From Perognathus longimembris pacificus (Eukaryota; Chordata; Mammalia; Rodentia; Heteromyidae), in contig NC_063172.1 of NCBI RefSeq assembly GCF_023159225.1, positions 46,195,832 through 46,259,831 on the forward strand: a DNA stretch of 64,000 nt, given 5' to 3'. Position numbers and translations under genes: made by a program. How positions within the stretch are numbered: the stretch's first letter is position 1; each line of letters opens with the position of its first letter. The notes under the pieces are model-generated. The model saw only the letters and a list, made by a program, of their open reading frames with translations, ran no database searches and had not been told where the DNA came from. This document shows positions 44,272 through 56,757 of the stretch, piece after piece.

Positions 44272-45115
44272 CAAGTCACAAAATGTTAGAAAAATTAAGG
44301 GGAGTGGGTGGGCTGGGCGGGAAAGGGGAGAATGATAATGAAAGGGAGAGCATCCATCAATGTGCATTATATTTACAAACTGATTTGTTAAATGGCAATC
44401 TCTGTGTACAACTCTTTAGAGGTAATAAAATTATACTAATAAGAAAAACAAGTGATAGTTCTTTGGTAGATAGTTCTGGCCCAAGTTTCTGCGTATTTTC
44501 TGAAAGCCAGATCTATGATTATTTTTTAAAGGAAATAATCTTGTATTTGGGAGCACATTAATATATTTTCTAAAGTATGCTGAGGTTCAATTTCAAAATA
44601 TTTTTTATATCAAATCATAATTTCCAAAGGGAGTAGCCTGTGAAACTATGACGAGAATTGTGGCAGTAGGAATTTTCACATTTGAAGAAAATGTCAACTT
44701 GTTTAAAATTCATTTCACTCTGAGGTGACTACCTAGGGAAAAGAAAAGTAAGTAAACTGCAAACTAAAATAAATAAATAACATCAACAAGTAACAATCCA
44801 TCCAGGATATATCCCATTAAAATTGAAAAACAAACTGTGAAAAGCACAGTTGGGACAATGGTTCATAAAGAAACCTATATAAAAATGATCACTATCGTCA
44901 AAAAAATTGTGAAAACTTAGACATAATGAAATAAGAGGTTAAACTTAGATTAATAACAGACGTTTTGAGAAAAATAATTAAGAAAATAGACAAAGACATA
45001 ATAGTTCAATTTAGCTGAAGTGAAATTGCCACTTTATTAATTGGTGTTTTTTTTTTTCTTTTCTAGCCAAATTAAAATTCAAGGAAATCTGCCACTATAG
45101 TTTTTATTGTGTCTA
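44272..45115. other. AT-rich intergenic sequence, no feature recognised
   Basis: No gene or named repeat can be supported; a T11 run lies at about 45048-45058. Confidence 0.6.
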
Positions 45116-45208
45116 ATATATATATATATATATGTATAGTATATATACTATGTATATATAGTATATATATACTATAGTATATATACTATATATATACACA
45201 CACACATA
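45116..45208. repeat. (TA)n-rich microsatellite with CACACA end
   Basis: Imperfect TATATA/TATACTA units with local palindromic symmetry, ending in ACACACACA. Confidence 0.9.
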
Positions 45209-45479
45209 TATTTCATTGGGGTCTAGTTGAAAAACAGAAAATTCCACTTACAAGGTGTAATATTCAGATGATTTTTTATACTGACAAGACTGAGCAAATA
45301 TAACCACTAATTCTACCAAAACTGATTTTTTTGGTTATCATTTTGTTGGGGATTCTTGGAAAAAAAGACACTTGATCTACCACTGAGATATACCCCAAGT
45401 CTGAACATTTTCATGGCTTCCAAAATCAGCCCTGCACCTACTAGCCTTCTTTTAGCCATTGCTAAGAATGAAATATATT

Positions 45480-45880
45480 CTTTCTCTATTAAATTCCCTT
45501 TTATAAACATTATATACACTAAATTTTATAATATATGGCCTTTGTTCTCTGTCCTCTTTCACTTACCATAATGTTTATAAGCTCCAGTCTTCCATTCATG
45601 TTGTATCTTCTTTCAATATTTGTTGTTGCATTAACATTCTGTTTTGTGCATGTGTCACATTGTCTTTGACTGTTTATCAGTTGATGGGCATTTGAGCTAT
45701 TTGTCTCTTTCGGTTTTCAAGCTTCTTATTAACATTTGTATAATATTTCTAAGACAGAAGAAGGGATTAAATTGTTAGGTAATATCCTGCTCTCTGAATA
45801 ATTTCCAGAATATTTCCAAAATACTCATGGCATCTTTGCACCTTGACTCGGGTAAAACATGAGAAGTCCCATGTGTGTGA
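45480..45880 (-). mobile_element. Ancient L1 fragment, antisense
   Basis: The plus strand reads as antisense of old mammalian L1: CTTTCACTTACCATAATGTT, AGCTCCAGTCTTCCATTCAT, TCAGTTGATGGGCATTTGAG, and ATTGTTAGGTAATATCCTGC. It is much more decayed than the other L1s and is probably a shared mammalian insertion. Confidence 0.7.
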
Positions 45881-46209
45881 AATGCTACTTGTGGTTATGG
45901 TTTATGTTTTCATATGAATCCTCATATAGAATATATTAATTGACTTTTTATGTCTTTGGATCTTGTTAACTTTTGTCCAGGTTGACTTCCAACTACTCTC
46001 TCTGGATCTCTGCCCCCAAAGAAACTGGGATTAGAGAATTGAGCCATTGCTAAACTTAATAAAATATATGGATGGTATCTCTGCAAAAAGCTGCATACTA
46101 AATAGAATCATAAAGAAGGAGAGATGTCTTGTAAAGAAACAGAGAAGTTCTTTGAAATCAGGTGATGAGGAGCTGAAAAGCTCCATTAAGAACCTGAAAA
46201 GGTTCCATT
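45881..46209. other. Intergenic sequence
   Basis: Nothing is recognised beyond a short internal repeat of GAACCTGAAAAGGTTCC type (46191-46207), which is a hairpin-like palindrome just before the next SINE. Confidence 0.55.
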
Positions 46210-46434
46210 AAGAACCTTTAGGGGCTGGGGATATAGCCTAGTGGCAAGAGTGCCTGCCTCGGATACACGAGGCCCTAGGTTCGATTCCCCAGCACCACAT
46301 ATGCAGAAAACGGCCAGAAGCGGCGCTGTGGCTCAAGTGGCAGAGTGCTAGCCTTGAGCGGGAAGAAGCCAGGGACAGTGCTCAGGCCCTGAGTCCAAGG
46401 CCCAGGACTGGCCAAAAAAAAAAAAGAACCTTTA
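46210..46434 (+). repeat. IDL-Geo dimeric SINE, best preserved copy, 11-bp TSD
   Basis: The body, 46221-46423, starts GGGGCTGGGGATATAGCC with intact A and B boxes (GGTTCGATTCCCC), then the complete Geo monomer with CpGs kept (CGGCCAGAAGCGGCGCTGTG), and a short A12 tail. Duplications AAGAACCTTTA lie at 46210-46220 and 46424-46434. High CpG retention points to a young insertion. Confidence 0.95.
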
Positions 46435-46544
46435 GCTCACTGACAGTTGAGGAAAGTTGCAAGGTTTTGGAACATGCCCTTAAATGCTTCTCTCTCCAAG
46501 GGCACCCTTTCCCAATTTTAATTGCAGAGTGGTATTTAGCTGTG
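46435..46544. other. Short intergenic spacer
   Basis: Nothing is recognised. Confidence 0.55.
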
Positions 46545-46765
46545 GAGTTTAACTGACTTCTTTAAGATGTCAGTTTGGGATCCAGAATATGCAGGTGTGA
46601 TTTGTATTTAGTTCTTAGCAATTGGGTCACTTAACCTCTCTGTGTTTGATTTTTCTCATTTACAAAGGGCTGCTGTGAGGCTTAATAAGTTCAATCATGT
46701 AAAGCAGTTAGGACAGAAACTGGCACAGAGCTGGTTCTCAATAATGTCAATGTTATTGCTACGAT
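46545..46765 (+). repeat. MIR SINE (ancient tRNA-derived)
   Basis: The conserved MIR core and 3' part are clear: GGGTCACTTAACCTCTCTGT, TTCTCATTTACAAAGGGCTG, GTGAGGCTTAATAAGTTCA, CAGAAACTGGCACAGAGC and CTCAATAATGTCAATG. MIR spread before the radiation of placental mammals, so the surrounding DNA is old orthologous sequence. Confidence 0.88.
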
Positions 46766-47399
46766 TATTCCAGAGCTAGATTTCTCTAAATCCACTTGCC
46801 AACTAATATCCAGCAAGGTATTAACTGTTACAGGCAAGGTGTTTATACTTAAAGGTATTAAAATTTAATTAGGTGACTCTAGAATGTTAGAAAACCTTCA
46901 AAGCACAAAGGACAAGACATCTAATTGCATAATCTCAGACACTTTGTATCAGACCCCCCAAAAAAGTGGGAACTGGTGGCCACTGTAGCAAGTTTCTCTA
47001 GTTGGTACCCCTCCCATTACTACATAGAAAAACATCTGTCTTCCAATGTAGGCCTACAACAGAGAATCCAAAGAGAACATGAGGCCACAATTCATAGGAG
47101 GAGGATATGAACATATCTTGAAGAAAGCAGAGGATCTTTTAGGACAATATGACATTTTCATACTGTTTAATGGAATGGAGTAACCCCCACACTTAAATGG
47201 CTGACATGGCCTTGATTTGTGTTTGCACACAGATTTTATATTTCTACTCAAATTGACATGTCAGGTTCTAAGCCTTCAGAACAGTCATGTGACAGCATTG
47301 TCTGAACAAAAGAAGTGGGCATTCCATGTTGTGCCTTTGTCTTCCTGGAGACTGTTTATCTATAAAGAAATACTTTGAATACTTTTGAATACTTTTCGG
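46766..47399. other. Intergenic sequence, no feature recognised
   Basis: No coding frame or named repeat can be supported. Confidence 0.6.
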
Positions 47400-47620
47400 G
47401 TGGGGAGGGGTGCCAATGTCTTAAACCTGTGGTCTGGGTGTTGTCTTTAATATTGTTTCTCAAGGCTGATGCTTTACCACTTAATCCAAAGTTCTACTTT
47501 GGACTTTTTGGTGTTATACATGAGAGCTTCACAGATTTTTCCCATGTGGCTTTGGTCCATGATGCTTAGACCTCAGCTTCATGAGTAGCTAAGATTACAG
47601 GTGCCTCAGGTACCCTACAT
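47400..47620 (-). repeat. Chimeric SINE (B1-like plus Geo-like), minus strand
   Basis: Read on the plus strand it shows the Geo half in antisense (TCTCAAGGCTGATGCTTTACC) followed by the antisense B1 half (AGTAGCTAAGATTACAGGTGC). It is strongly diverged. Confidence 0.7.
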
Positions 47621-47759
47621 ACCTTAATTCTTAAAATAGTCTACCACATAAATAATTAAAAAGGTAAAAATAATTCATGTAGACAGTTAAATTTTATTTC
47701 TTTCATACATAGAATGACTAATTTTTATTTAATCTGAATACTGCTAGCTAGAACGAATA
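47621..47759. other. Short intergenic spacer
   Basis: Nothing is recognised between the two SINEs. Confidence 0.55.
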
Positions 47760-48130
47760 AAAAGGACTCTGTAGTGGCTCACATTTACAATCCTAGTTAC
47801 TCTAGAACCTGAAATCAGAAGATCATGGTTTCAAACCCAGCTCAAGTAGTAATGCCATGAGACTCTTTGCTTCAAGAAACAAATAGCTGAAAATGGAGCC
47901 GTGGTTCAAGTAATGTATTACCAGCTTTGAATAGCACATGCCAAGTGAGGGCCTTAAACCCTGAGATAAAGTCCTATTACCAGATAAAAACAAAGCAATA
48001 CAAAACAAACAAAAAAAGAAATTAAGAGGAATGATAGAAAAAAAGAAAGAATAAAAGGAAGAAAGGAGGGAAGGGAGGGGCAAATGGAGAAAAGGAGGAA
48101 GGAAGGAAGGAAGGAAGGAAGGAAAGGAAA
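47760..48130 (+). repeat. Chimeric SINE (B1-like plus Geo-like) with long A/G-rich tail
   Basis: The left half has GTGGCTCACATTTACAATCC and AGAAGATCATGGTTTCAAACC. The right half has AGCCGTGGTTCAAGTAATG and ends near CTATTACCAG (47983). The tail continues as an A/G-rich microsatellite to 48130, ending in a (GGAA)n run at 48095-48125. Tail expansion after insertion is common in old SINEs. Confidence 0.75.
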
Positions 48131-51100
48131 CATAAAACTTAAAAGAAAATGATTCAATTATAATATTTGCAGAATGTTACATTATCACTTCTGAGCATTG
48201 CCTCAATAGCCTTCAGTGAGCCAGAAGAAATGGTGAAGGTTGAAAGAGCCATAGAGATGAGATCTTGACTGTTACTCTCTGGCCCTTGGGTGCAAAGGTC
48301 ATGTTCAATTCCTTTGAGTTATTTTTCTGCCTGTGTTCTGCTGATATATAGGCCATTTTGCTCAAGATACTCTGAGATACTACCATTAAAAGGATTGTGA
48401 GTAATCTCTATTGGGTTGCTGTTTCTTCTCTGGTTCGTCCAGTAAAACATCTTGAAAAAGATACAAGCTGCTGTCCATATCTATGAAAACTGCTATGCCA
48501 TTCGTAAGTGTTTTCCAGAAGCTGGATTAAGCTTGTCAGATCATAGGATTACTTGTGATCATGCTTCTAATTGGCTTAATGGAGAGAGCTCTTCTAGTTC
48601 CTCTGTCCAGCCTTTGAGTGAGCTACTACTGAAATGAATGAGTTCTTTATAATGAAGAAATCATTCTTATGTTTGTTAGTATTTAAATCAAGCTGATTTT
48701 TACAGAACAAAGTTAGATGAGAGAGATACAGAGAGGTTCATAGAAAGTAAAAAAAAACCTTTTGTTTGTGTGTGCCTGTTATTTTTCTAAAAGTTTTAGT
48801 GGCTGTTCTCTAAGACCAAGGTGTCTGTGCCTTTAGTCATTTTCATTTTTTTAAATAGTCTTATATCTTCACATCTTCAACTGTCCCAGAAGGCATCTAG
48901 ACCAACTTTAACAGCATTAATTTCTCTTTATGACAGAAGTAGTATTGCCCCAGGTCTTCAGAACTGCCTAAGATGTCTAGAAAAGTAGATAATGAAGAAG
49001 ATATTAGAATTGTAAACAAGAACAATTTTGTAATAAAAACCATATATTTTCTCCACTGGACTTTGCACTTAATACTGCAACAGCAAAAGTGTCATGAGTC
49101 ATAATTTGTTGATGGCCACTGAGCATCACTTACAATCAGAGCATGTACATAAAATGAGCAAGTCCTTCTGGCGTTACATTAAAGAAGATCGTGGATTGGG
49201 AATTGTAATTTAGTTGTTCTAATGTACCTCTTCCATTTGATTGTTTTCATTGTGCCCTCTGATGAAAATAATTTGTGCACTAAAACTTTGTGAAACCCAG
49301 TTCACAGAACTGACTCTATACACAGATCTTTTGCATAAGATTAATGGATGTATTCTGGGGAGAATGAGAAGGATTCACCCTTAAAAACTTCAAAAGGAGA
49401 CAGGTGCAATCCTACAAAAAAATTAGGAGGAATGAAGATTAAAGTGTGGAAAAAATGAAACGTTTTCCTCCTTCTTGTTTCTTGTTTCTCCTGCAGAGTG
49501 ATCACAGAATATCATCTCTGTCTGTTCATCCTCTTGGCCACCAGAAATTATGTATCTGCTACAGAAGAGTTAGGAACCCAAGACTGTCCCTAGGAAAACA
49601 AGTGGACTTCTCTGTTAGTCTACAAGGAATGGAGGGGGGACACTATGGTCTGGATATTTTAATATCCTAAACCCATTCTCTTTTCAACACACTCTTCAAG
49701 ACAGTTATGGAAGTAGGAAGTTCAGCCCACACTCAGGTTTTCCTTTTTCCCTCATCCTTTGTTCTATTTCACATGGAACAAGTCTGAACACATGGCTGAA
49801 AACAATTGCCACCAAGGCGGTTTTTCTTTACATTTCTTATCTGTTTTTATTATACCCAGCAATCTCAGTGCCATCATTCAGTCTCTGAATGTAGTTAGCA
49901 AGAGAAACAACGATGCACAATGCTACTCAATTCCTATTGAGATCTTTTCCCATAGAAGGTAATGATGATGACATTTATGGTCTCAATTAACCTTAATGTG
50001 GACTCTCACAAGGGTTATTTTTCTTTTCAGGATTGGCAACAGTGTAAAAGACTATATGCATATATTTTCAAAAAGTAATACATATTCCATTGGAAACTAA
50101 GATAGTATCCCATGCACTTGAATTATTTAAGTGAAAAGAGAAGGCAAATTCTGGCCTATAAAAGGAGGATTTTAAAAAAATATTTAAAAAACAAGGGCAT
50201 AAAACCCTTCATTTGTACCTATTAGCATCTAATTCCCTGTCTGCAGCAGAATGCGAAGCTAGTCCTCATTGTCCCCGTAGTGCGATCAGGTTTTTGTGGT
50301 GTCTTCCAGCCAGGAGTGGGATCCAGTTCTTGAGAGCTCATGGGATTTGATGCAAACTGAAAAGCACAAATTAGCACTCTTCTATTATTTAGTCATCTGA
50401 GCAAATGTTGGAAGAAAATTTTTTTAAAAGTCTTCCTTGGATAGACTTAGCCTAAGCCAGCAAAGAGATATCCACTTTGCACTCTGTGTCTAATAAGATG
50501 TGAATGGGGGTAGAAATAATGAGAATTACATTGTATTTTTCATGTAAAAGCTGAAGAAACAAAACATCTTGAACACTGGCAGTGATTCCAGTCATTTTCA
50601 AATGAAAAGGGCTATTTGTTTCCAAATTACGGTAGCCACTGGCATGCATACATTTATGGCTCAGAAATCCTCATTTTGTGAAGTAAAATTACCTTTCTGT
50701 AATTTAGTCACTGCAGGCTTTCTCCTGCTGACTGGTCAGAAGCTATCAGATAGCTTGCAGCTGCAGGCTGAAGCCTGACCATTTTTTTTCCCTAGGACAG
50801 GCAGTTAGTTAGTAGAGCCATCAGCGCCGCATCTGTCATCCTGCTAGGCCCAAATTGTTTTCTATGATGGATGTCACAGTCTGTATGATCAAAATAGAAG
50901 CCCTGCTGCTTTTAATTGCAAAATCGGAGTACTTGCACATTTGTTATTATGCTGAGGTTATTACCTCACACAAAATGAATTAACAGGTGAAAATAATTGA
51001 TGAGAGGAGTCTAGGGATTTTTAGCCTCTTCAAAGAGACTTTGTAATTATGGCATAATGAATGTTCTAAGACATATCTGTGGGGGGCAGCACAAGACCAC

Positions 51101-51769
51101 CAAAAATCTCTTCAGATTGATGATAAATTTTCATGAATTCTACTGTAACACTGCTTAAATTTACTTAGCAATTAGTTTAATAGTCCTACATGATTCATGG
51201 TAACATACTGAGAATTTTTAAATAAGTTTGTTCCATCAATTTATAAATTAAGTGACTTACTTCAGCTTTCTTCTCAGGGTGATGGGAAATATTAACGTGT
51301 CAGAGCTTGAAACAAAGGTGAAATGGGATGCTATAAGATAGACGCATGGGTTTCAGAAACATCTGGTTAAAAGTAGCAAGAATAACTCCTCTTTCCCCTT
51401 GGCCTTCTGTATTACAGAAATGTGTCCAACTATACTTTTAAGACTTTTCTGCACAAGAAGACTGCAGTTCTCTTATGACTATATGGCTTAAATCTTCTGC
51501 AAGCTGATGTAATTGTTTTTGGCTTTCTGAACACTCTTCCATTCAGATTTGATCATATTTCAAATTCATTCAGCCCCTGAGTGCATCTAGAGTGAAGGCT
51601 CCAGTCATCTTTCCCTGTCATTAATGACATGTTGAAACTACACTAGGAATCGGTGTCACCATGATCTCATGTCCAACATGGAATCAAAATATTCATGGAT
51701 TAGGACAAGTATACTGTTTACCTAAACACAGATGCAACAGTAGTTAGAAGATGCCAAGCTAAAAGTTGC
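48131..51769. other. Long low-repeat intergenic stretch, possible conserved non-coding DNA
   Basis: These 3.6 kb hold no repeat I can recognise and no convincing coding frame. Two blocks look less decayed than ordinary intergenic DNA: about 50215-50370 (CTGTCTGCAGCAGAATGCG, GTGCGATCAGGTTTTTGTGG) and about 50800-51060 (CATCAGCGCCGCATCTGTC, with several TAATTA/TTAATTG-type homeodomain motifs). Conservation cannot be judged from one sequence. Confidence 0.45.
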
Positions 51770-52003
51770 AAGGTTGTTAAAGTTTGTTTGTTTTTTGTGC
51801 TAGTCCTTGGGCTTGGACTCGGGGCCTGAGCACTGTCCCTGGCTTCTTTTTGCTCAAGGCTGGCACTCTGCCACTTGAGCCACAGCGCCACTTTTGGCCA
51901 TTTTCTATATATGTGGTGCTGAGGAATTGAACCCAGGGCTTCATGTAAAAGAGGCGAGCACTGTTACCACTAGGTCATATTACCAGCCCAAAGTTGGTAA
52001 AGT
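51770..52003 (-). repeat. IDL-Geo dimeric SINE, minus strand, imperfect TSD
   Basis: The body, 51784-51989, is antisense: a short T-rich tail, GTCCTTGGGCTTGGACTCGG, GCCACTTGAGCCACAGCGCC, and AACCCAGGGCTTCATG, ending TATTACCAGCCC. Flanks AAGGTTGTTAAAGT (51770-51783) and AAAGTTGGTAAAGT (51990-52003) match at 12 of 14 bases. Confidence 0.9.
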
Positions 52004-52529
52004 ATTATGTATTAAAAGGCATAATTTAATTAAAATGTGAAAAAATGAAAACTAATAGAACACATCTTGAACAGGCTTCTTAACAAAAGCTAAAACTTAC
52101 ATTAAATGTGAGCACTGTTATGAGAGCAACACAAAAACGTAATCTTGAGACTTGAGCTAAAGCTATCTTTTAGTTAAAATCAAAGAAGAGAAAAACAGAA
52201 TCACATATGTTTTGAGGAAATATCAACCCAAATAGGAGAGTCACATGTTTAATAAGAAATATCTACATTTATTTTTTAATGGTAGGAAGCTTCATCAGAG
52301 ATTCACAATAGGTAGGTTAATCCATACAACTAAAAACCTTACATTACTTGCCTTGTTCTTTTGTGCTTTCCGTCAGTCATCCCTTGCCTCAAAAATGGTA
52401 CCATCTTTGTAAACAATCTCTACTGTAATTTAAATGATTGTTTACTATCTGAATAAATGGGTTCTTTTGTCTGACTAAACATGAACTACATATCTGAAGC
52501 AAGCAATTGATACTAGCATATCTCCATTT
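52004..52529. other. Intergenic sequence, no feature recognised
   Basis: Nothing can be named here. Confidence 0.6.
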
Positions 52530-52632
52530 GATAGATAGATAGATAGATAGATAGAGATGATAGACAAAAATAGATATAAATGCATATGTGTGTATATATG
52601 TATATATGTATATGTATATATACACACATATG
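52530..52632. repeat. (GATA)n and (TATG)n microsatellite
   Basis: About six ATAG units at 52530-52554, then an imperfect TATG/TATA run at 52580-52632. Confidence 0.9.
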
Positions 52633-52714
52633 GCCTTTTTCACATTTACTGACTAAAAGTTGGTATATAATTGGTCAGTATAATTTGGTCAATATTTTTG
52701 GTATATTAATAGTA

Positions 52715-52872
52715 TAGAATCGGGAGAGGGAAAGGGCAAGAGGGATGGGGGAGGCGGGAGAAAATGAGGGAGGAGTTAACAAGTTGGATAAGAAATGTAC
52801 TCACTGACTTACACATGAAACTGTAACCCCTATGTACATCACTTTACAACAAATGAATTAATTTTAAAAAGA
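52715..52872 (+). mobile_element. Old L1 3'UTR fragment
   Basis: A GGGAGAGGGAAAGGGCAAGA purine tract, GTTAACAAGTTGGATAAGAA, TGTACTCACTGACTTACAC and GTAACCCCTATGTACATCAC, then an A-rich end, match the L1 3' termini at 12993-13185 and 59520-59850. Confidence 0.78.
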
Positions 52873-55509
52873 GTATATAATGGCAAAGGGTCTCAGTAAG
52901 AGGAACAAAAAATGATATTGCCAGGAAATGTAATGAATGCAAGGCAGCTGTGGATTGGCCCATGTGTGAAGTGTACTGTGATGGCCACATGTCAGCTGCT
53001 AAAGAATTTTTCATAAAACTTCCCATGTCTATATTTATCTTCAGTATATACTCAAGAAGAATTTGCTAAATATATTAGCAATAGATAAATGCTTTGTGCA
53101 GAAATAGTCTATTTGCAGTATCTGTTAGAAAGGTAGGAAGGTGTTAAACAAACAGATTTCAATTGTGTTATAAACCAGGACTCTATTATGTGATGTTTTG
53201 TCATTTGTTCTGTTTTAATGGAGAGCAAAGTGACCTAAACTTCAGAAACTAGCAGTAAAATTTTGATACCTGTTCCATTTAGATAATATTAGATTATTGT
53301 TATGAAACACCATGGAAAACACTCAAGGGATTCTCACTTGAGCATAAAAGAATAAAAGATTAAAAATTGAATTTCAAAAAGAATTCATGTTAATGAAGCT
53401 TAGACATAGTTTTTGAAATTTGATCATTAAAGACATTTCAAATTTCTGTTTGTAACACCAAACAAACAACAAAAGATTACCCAATTTCAATTTCACAGTA
53501 AGCTATATGAATGCAAAGAGACATGTCTCATAGAGAAATAAAGAACACAGGGACTGGCTGTGCTTTATGATGGCTTTATGACAAATGGCACATTCATAGA
53601 GTGCAGTATCACAGACTAGAGAGAAGTCAGCTGCTTTTCTTTCTTGTGTCCTTGTTTTTCTATCTAATGTATATAAAAGCACAAATGTTTAAAAGTGGTG
53701 ACTACAAAGCATTCAATACAGTGTATGTATTTACCAAGAAATAGTGTTTCAGATGAGAGAAATCTGATGTCCTTTTTAACGAGTATAGAATCTGAAGTAG
53801 GATATTTGTTTTATTCATGGAAGAATGTAAAATAATTCTTGTGTGACTCAGGGGATAGTGAGCTCATGGGATCTGAATCACACTTATTTACCAGTCAGAT
53901 CCATTTCCAGGAAAGGAAAAGTTTTTGTTGGTAATTTAATGAAAATGCAAATAATTTCTTTGATGATGCCAGGATTTTGATAGTGAATATTAGCTGACTG
54001 CTATTGTGCTATGAGTTCTGTATCATTAAAAGGAATTGAATGTGGGTCCTAGCTTTATGAAGACGGCACTGGTTTCTGAGTAATACCTCATTCGCACACC
54101 TCCCTCTGATGTATTGCATTAGTAGATCATCAGAAGCAGTTGTCATTCCAGTGATTTATTAGTGTAATACATGAGAATGAGACTCACTGATGATGTATTT
54201 AGTACTCACAAGATGGAAGTGTCCAGAGGAAGAAGGGAGACCAGTGAGGAAGGTATTACAATTACAGTGTGAAACCAGGAAGCAAGAAGCACTTTGCCAT
54301 CTTTTCCAGTGTACCAAGTTAGTGCATTGATGGCAAAGCCCCTTTTAGGACATTGTTACTGGTGTGATGAGAAAAGCATTATTATCTCTGCTCAAAATAA
54401 TGGCCACTGGCTCAACTGAAAGATAATATCATTACATATCTTGTTTTGGTGAAAAAATTTTAGAATATATCAGTGTTTACATTGACAAAATAAAATACAC
54501 AAAAAACAACTATACTGTGTACCTTAATGCTGGTTTCTGGAATTAAAAAAAAACACAAACACCTCTGTGAAGCAGTATTTTCTGAATGATACCCAAGCAT
54601 ATTATCATAGCAGCAGTTTTCCAAATGATGGTTCCTGCCAAAGGGGAAGCTATGCTAGTAGTGTCTACATACCACCAATCCATGGGCACAGGCTTCTGGC
54701 AGTGAGAAAGGCAGATATTTTAAGTAAAACATTAAACTTAGGTCTCACTGTCATACATTTTCTGCTAATAGAGCTTGCAACACCTACTATAAATGTAGAT
54801 GAATTAGAGGCTCCCAGTGACCTCTATCTACCTCCTGCTGTGCTTTTTCTAAAAGGGTAAAAGACTGACTTTTAAATGTTTATAACATAGGGCTAAAAAG
54901 GCTTTTTTATGCAATGGAATAGCAGTTACTGTTCACCTCCTTACAGCAACTGATTGCATCATAAATAAAACAGTAGGGCTTGTCATCCCAGAGGTGGAAT
55001 GGATGTATCCAGATAGCAGCCCAAAAGCACTGGGGAAGAATAGGGAATGTGCTTCCCAGGGCTGGTTCTGTGGATTGCCAGTAGTCTAAGCCTGCCACGT
55101 TGTACAGTTTGGAAAGGCTTAGAGAAGGGAAAGGTGAACAGGAAAGAAAGTAGAGATGAGAACGGATGCACAGCAAATGCTTTCCCAGGGCATAAGCAGC
55201 TGAGGCATTGTTTGAAAAAAGTTTGTCTCCTATCCAGGAAGGAAAAGGTGTAGTGGAGGGGAAGACATAATCAGAGAGAGAGCAAGATTCCCAGGCTGTA
55301 CTAGTATACCTTGCACAAGTGAGGCTGGATGCTTTTCTTTTCTGCCTGGGACAACCACATTTGGAGTAGGTGACTAACTTTGGCGAGAAAAGGAGCATTG
55401 TTTTTAATGAGTAGAATTTTACTTAGTGGTATATTTTAAATACAAATGCTCATTTGTTAAATTTGGGGCATTTATTAGTAACAAAAGCAATTATTTCAGT
55501 AGACTCCTT
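52873..55509. other. Long intergenic stretch, no repeat recognised
   Basis: These 2.6 kb have no nameable repeat. A block near 53935-54190 contains an octamer-like ATGCAAAT (53945) and looks compositionally stable. The longest non-transposon open frame of the window, 163 codons on the minus strand at 54907-55398, lies here but resembles no family I know and may be chance. Confidence 0.5.
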
Positions 55510-55745
55510 TATCTGTTTATTTTTATTGTTATTATAAAGGTGATGTACAGAGGGGTAACAGTTACATGAGTCAGGAAATGAGTATATTTCTTTTTGGACG
55601 ATATCACCCCTTTCCATGCTCTCTCGTAGATTTTCCTTCCCATTCCCATACACAAGTTGTATAGTGTCTAGTGAGTATTATTGTTGCATTTGTTCTCTCT
55701 TTATCCCTCCATTTCTCTGCTCACTTTACCCTCCCAAAAACATAT
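55510..55745 (-). mobile_element. Old L1 3' end, minus strand
   Basis: The plus strand reads TTTTTATTGTTATTATAAAG, GTGATGTACAGAGGGGTAAC, AGTTACATGAGTCAGGAAAT, then a pyrimidine-rich stretch, which is the antisense of an L1 3'UTR. Confidence 0.78.
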
Positions 55746-55994
55746 AAGTGAACAAACAAGAGAAAAATAAAACAAATACAACAATGAAGAAAAAAGCCTC
55801 TTGTTTCTATTCCTTGGAGTTTATTTCTACAAATATGATTTTATATGATCAGATCAACAGATACCAATCATCCTTTGTTAAGCATCTAGTTTATCTTAAT
55901 GCTTACATGTCACAGAAAAAAATGAATGCCTACTTTACATTGACAAGACAAATATTAGAGATGCTATATTTATTTTTTCTGATTTTTTTGCTGT
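55746..55994. other. Intergenic sequence between two old L1 ends
   Basis: It may be part of the same decayed L1; not assignable. Confidence 0.45.
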
Positions 55995-56275
55995 TGTTCT
56001 TTTATTTAAAATTTTTAATATTACTTTCCACTGCCTTTAAATAGTTACACAAAGGAATTTCAATTCAGCATGTCAGTTTATGAATACAATGCATCTCGAT
56101 CAGTGTCACTCCTTCCAACATCCTCCCATTACTCCTAAACCCAATCATGCCCTCAATTTCCCTAGTTTTATTTTTACATTTTAATATTATGACTTTATTC
56201 TCCCACTCTTTCTCCATTCCTCTAACATTTTTCTCTTTGATTTTTCCCCCCTGACACCTCAAGTTCCAAGTTCCT
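55995..56275 (-). mobile_element. Second old L1 3' end, minus strand
   Basis: A TTTTATTTAAAATTTTTAAT start, then AGTTACACAAAGGAATTTCA, CAGTTTATGAATACAATGC and CTTCCAACATCCTCCCATT, follows the antisense L1 3'UTR pattern but is strongly decayed. Confidence 0.6.
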
Positions 56276-56687
56276 AGTATTTATTTTGTCAGATTTTAAG
56301 TTAGTTGTTCAAAGGAAGTATACCATTGGAATTCTCCCTTAAAATTAATTCTGAAAACAATTATTTAAAGTAATGTCTATTGAAATACACATTCATTTAA
56401 GCATCTGCCAATTTTCTGAAGTCCTAATCCCAATATTCAGTTATACATTAAACTTCTTAGAAATACTGCTGGATTTTACGGTTTATAAAAAGAAAAGCCC
56501 TTCACATCAAGCCCTTAATATCTAGAAATTAAGGTTTGACATATGTATAATATTATATATCTGAATTATTAGAATGTATTTTAGGCCCATAAAACACCAA
56601 AAGAAAGAGATGTTTAGAAGCAAACTCATGATGATTGCATTCCAATGAACCAGTAATTTTTTATGAACTAAAAATAACTTTTGAAGT
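56276..56687. other. Intergenic sequence
   Basis: Nothing is recognised. Confidence 0.6.
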
Positions 56688-56757
56688 TGGGACATGGTTT
56701 GAGTGTTACTGCATGTGCCTTGCAAATATAAGGTCCCAAGTTCAAATATGAAAAGTA
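56688..56757 (+). repeat. Decayed ID-like tRNA-derived SINE fragment
   Basis: GGACATGGTTTGAGTGTTAC, GCATGTGCCTTGCAAATATA and AGGTCCCAAGTTCAAAT follow the ID/tRNA-Ala order, with a recognisable B box. There is no clear TSD. Confidence 0.55.

Noticed and set aside
48005..48157. Frames encoding Phe/Ser/Leu-rich peptides
   Set aside because: They arise from the A/G-rich tail of a SINE.
52530..52632. CRISPR-like array
   Set aside because: Units are 4-base microsatellite repeats without spacers; the genome is mammalian.
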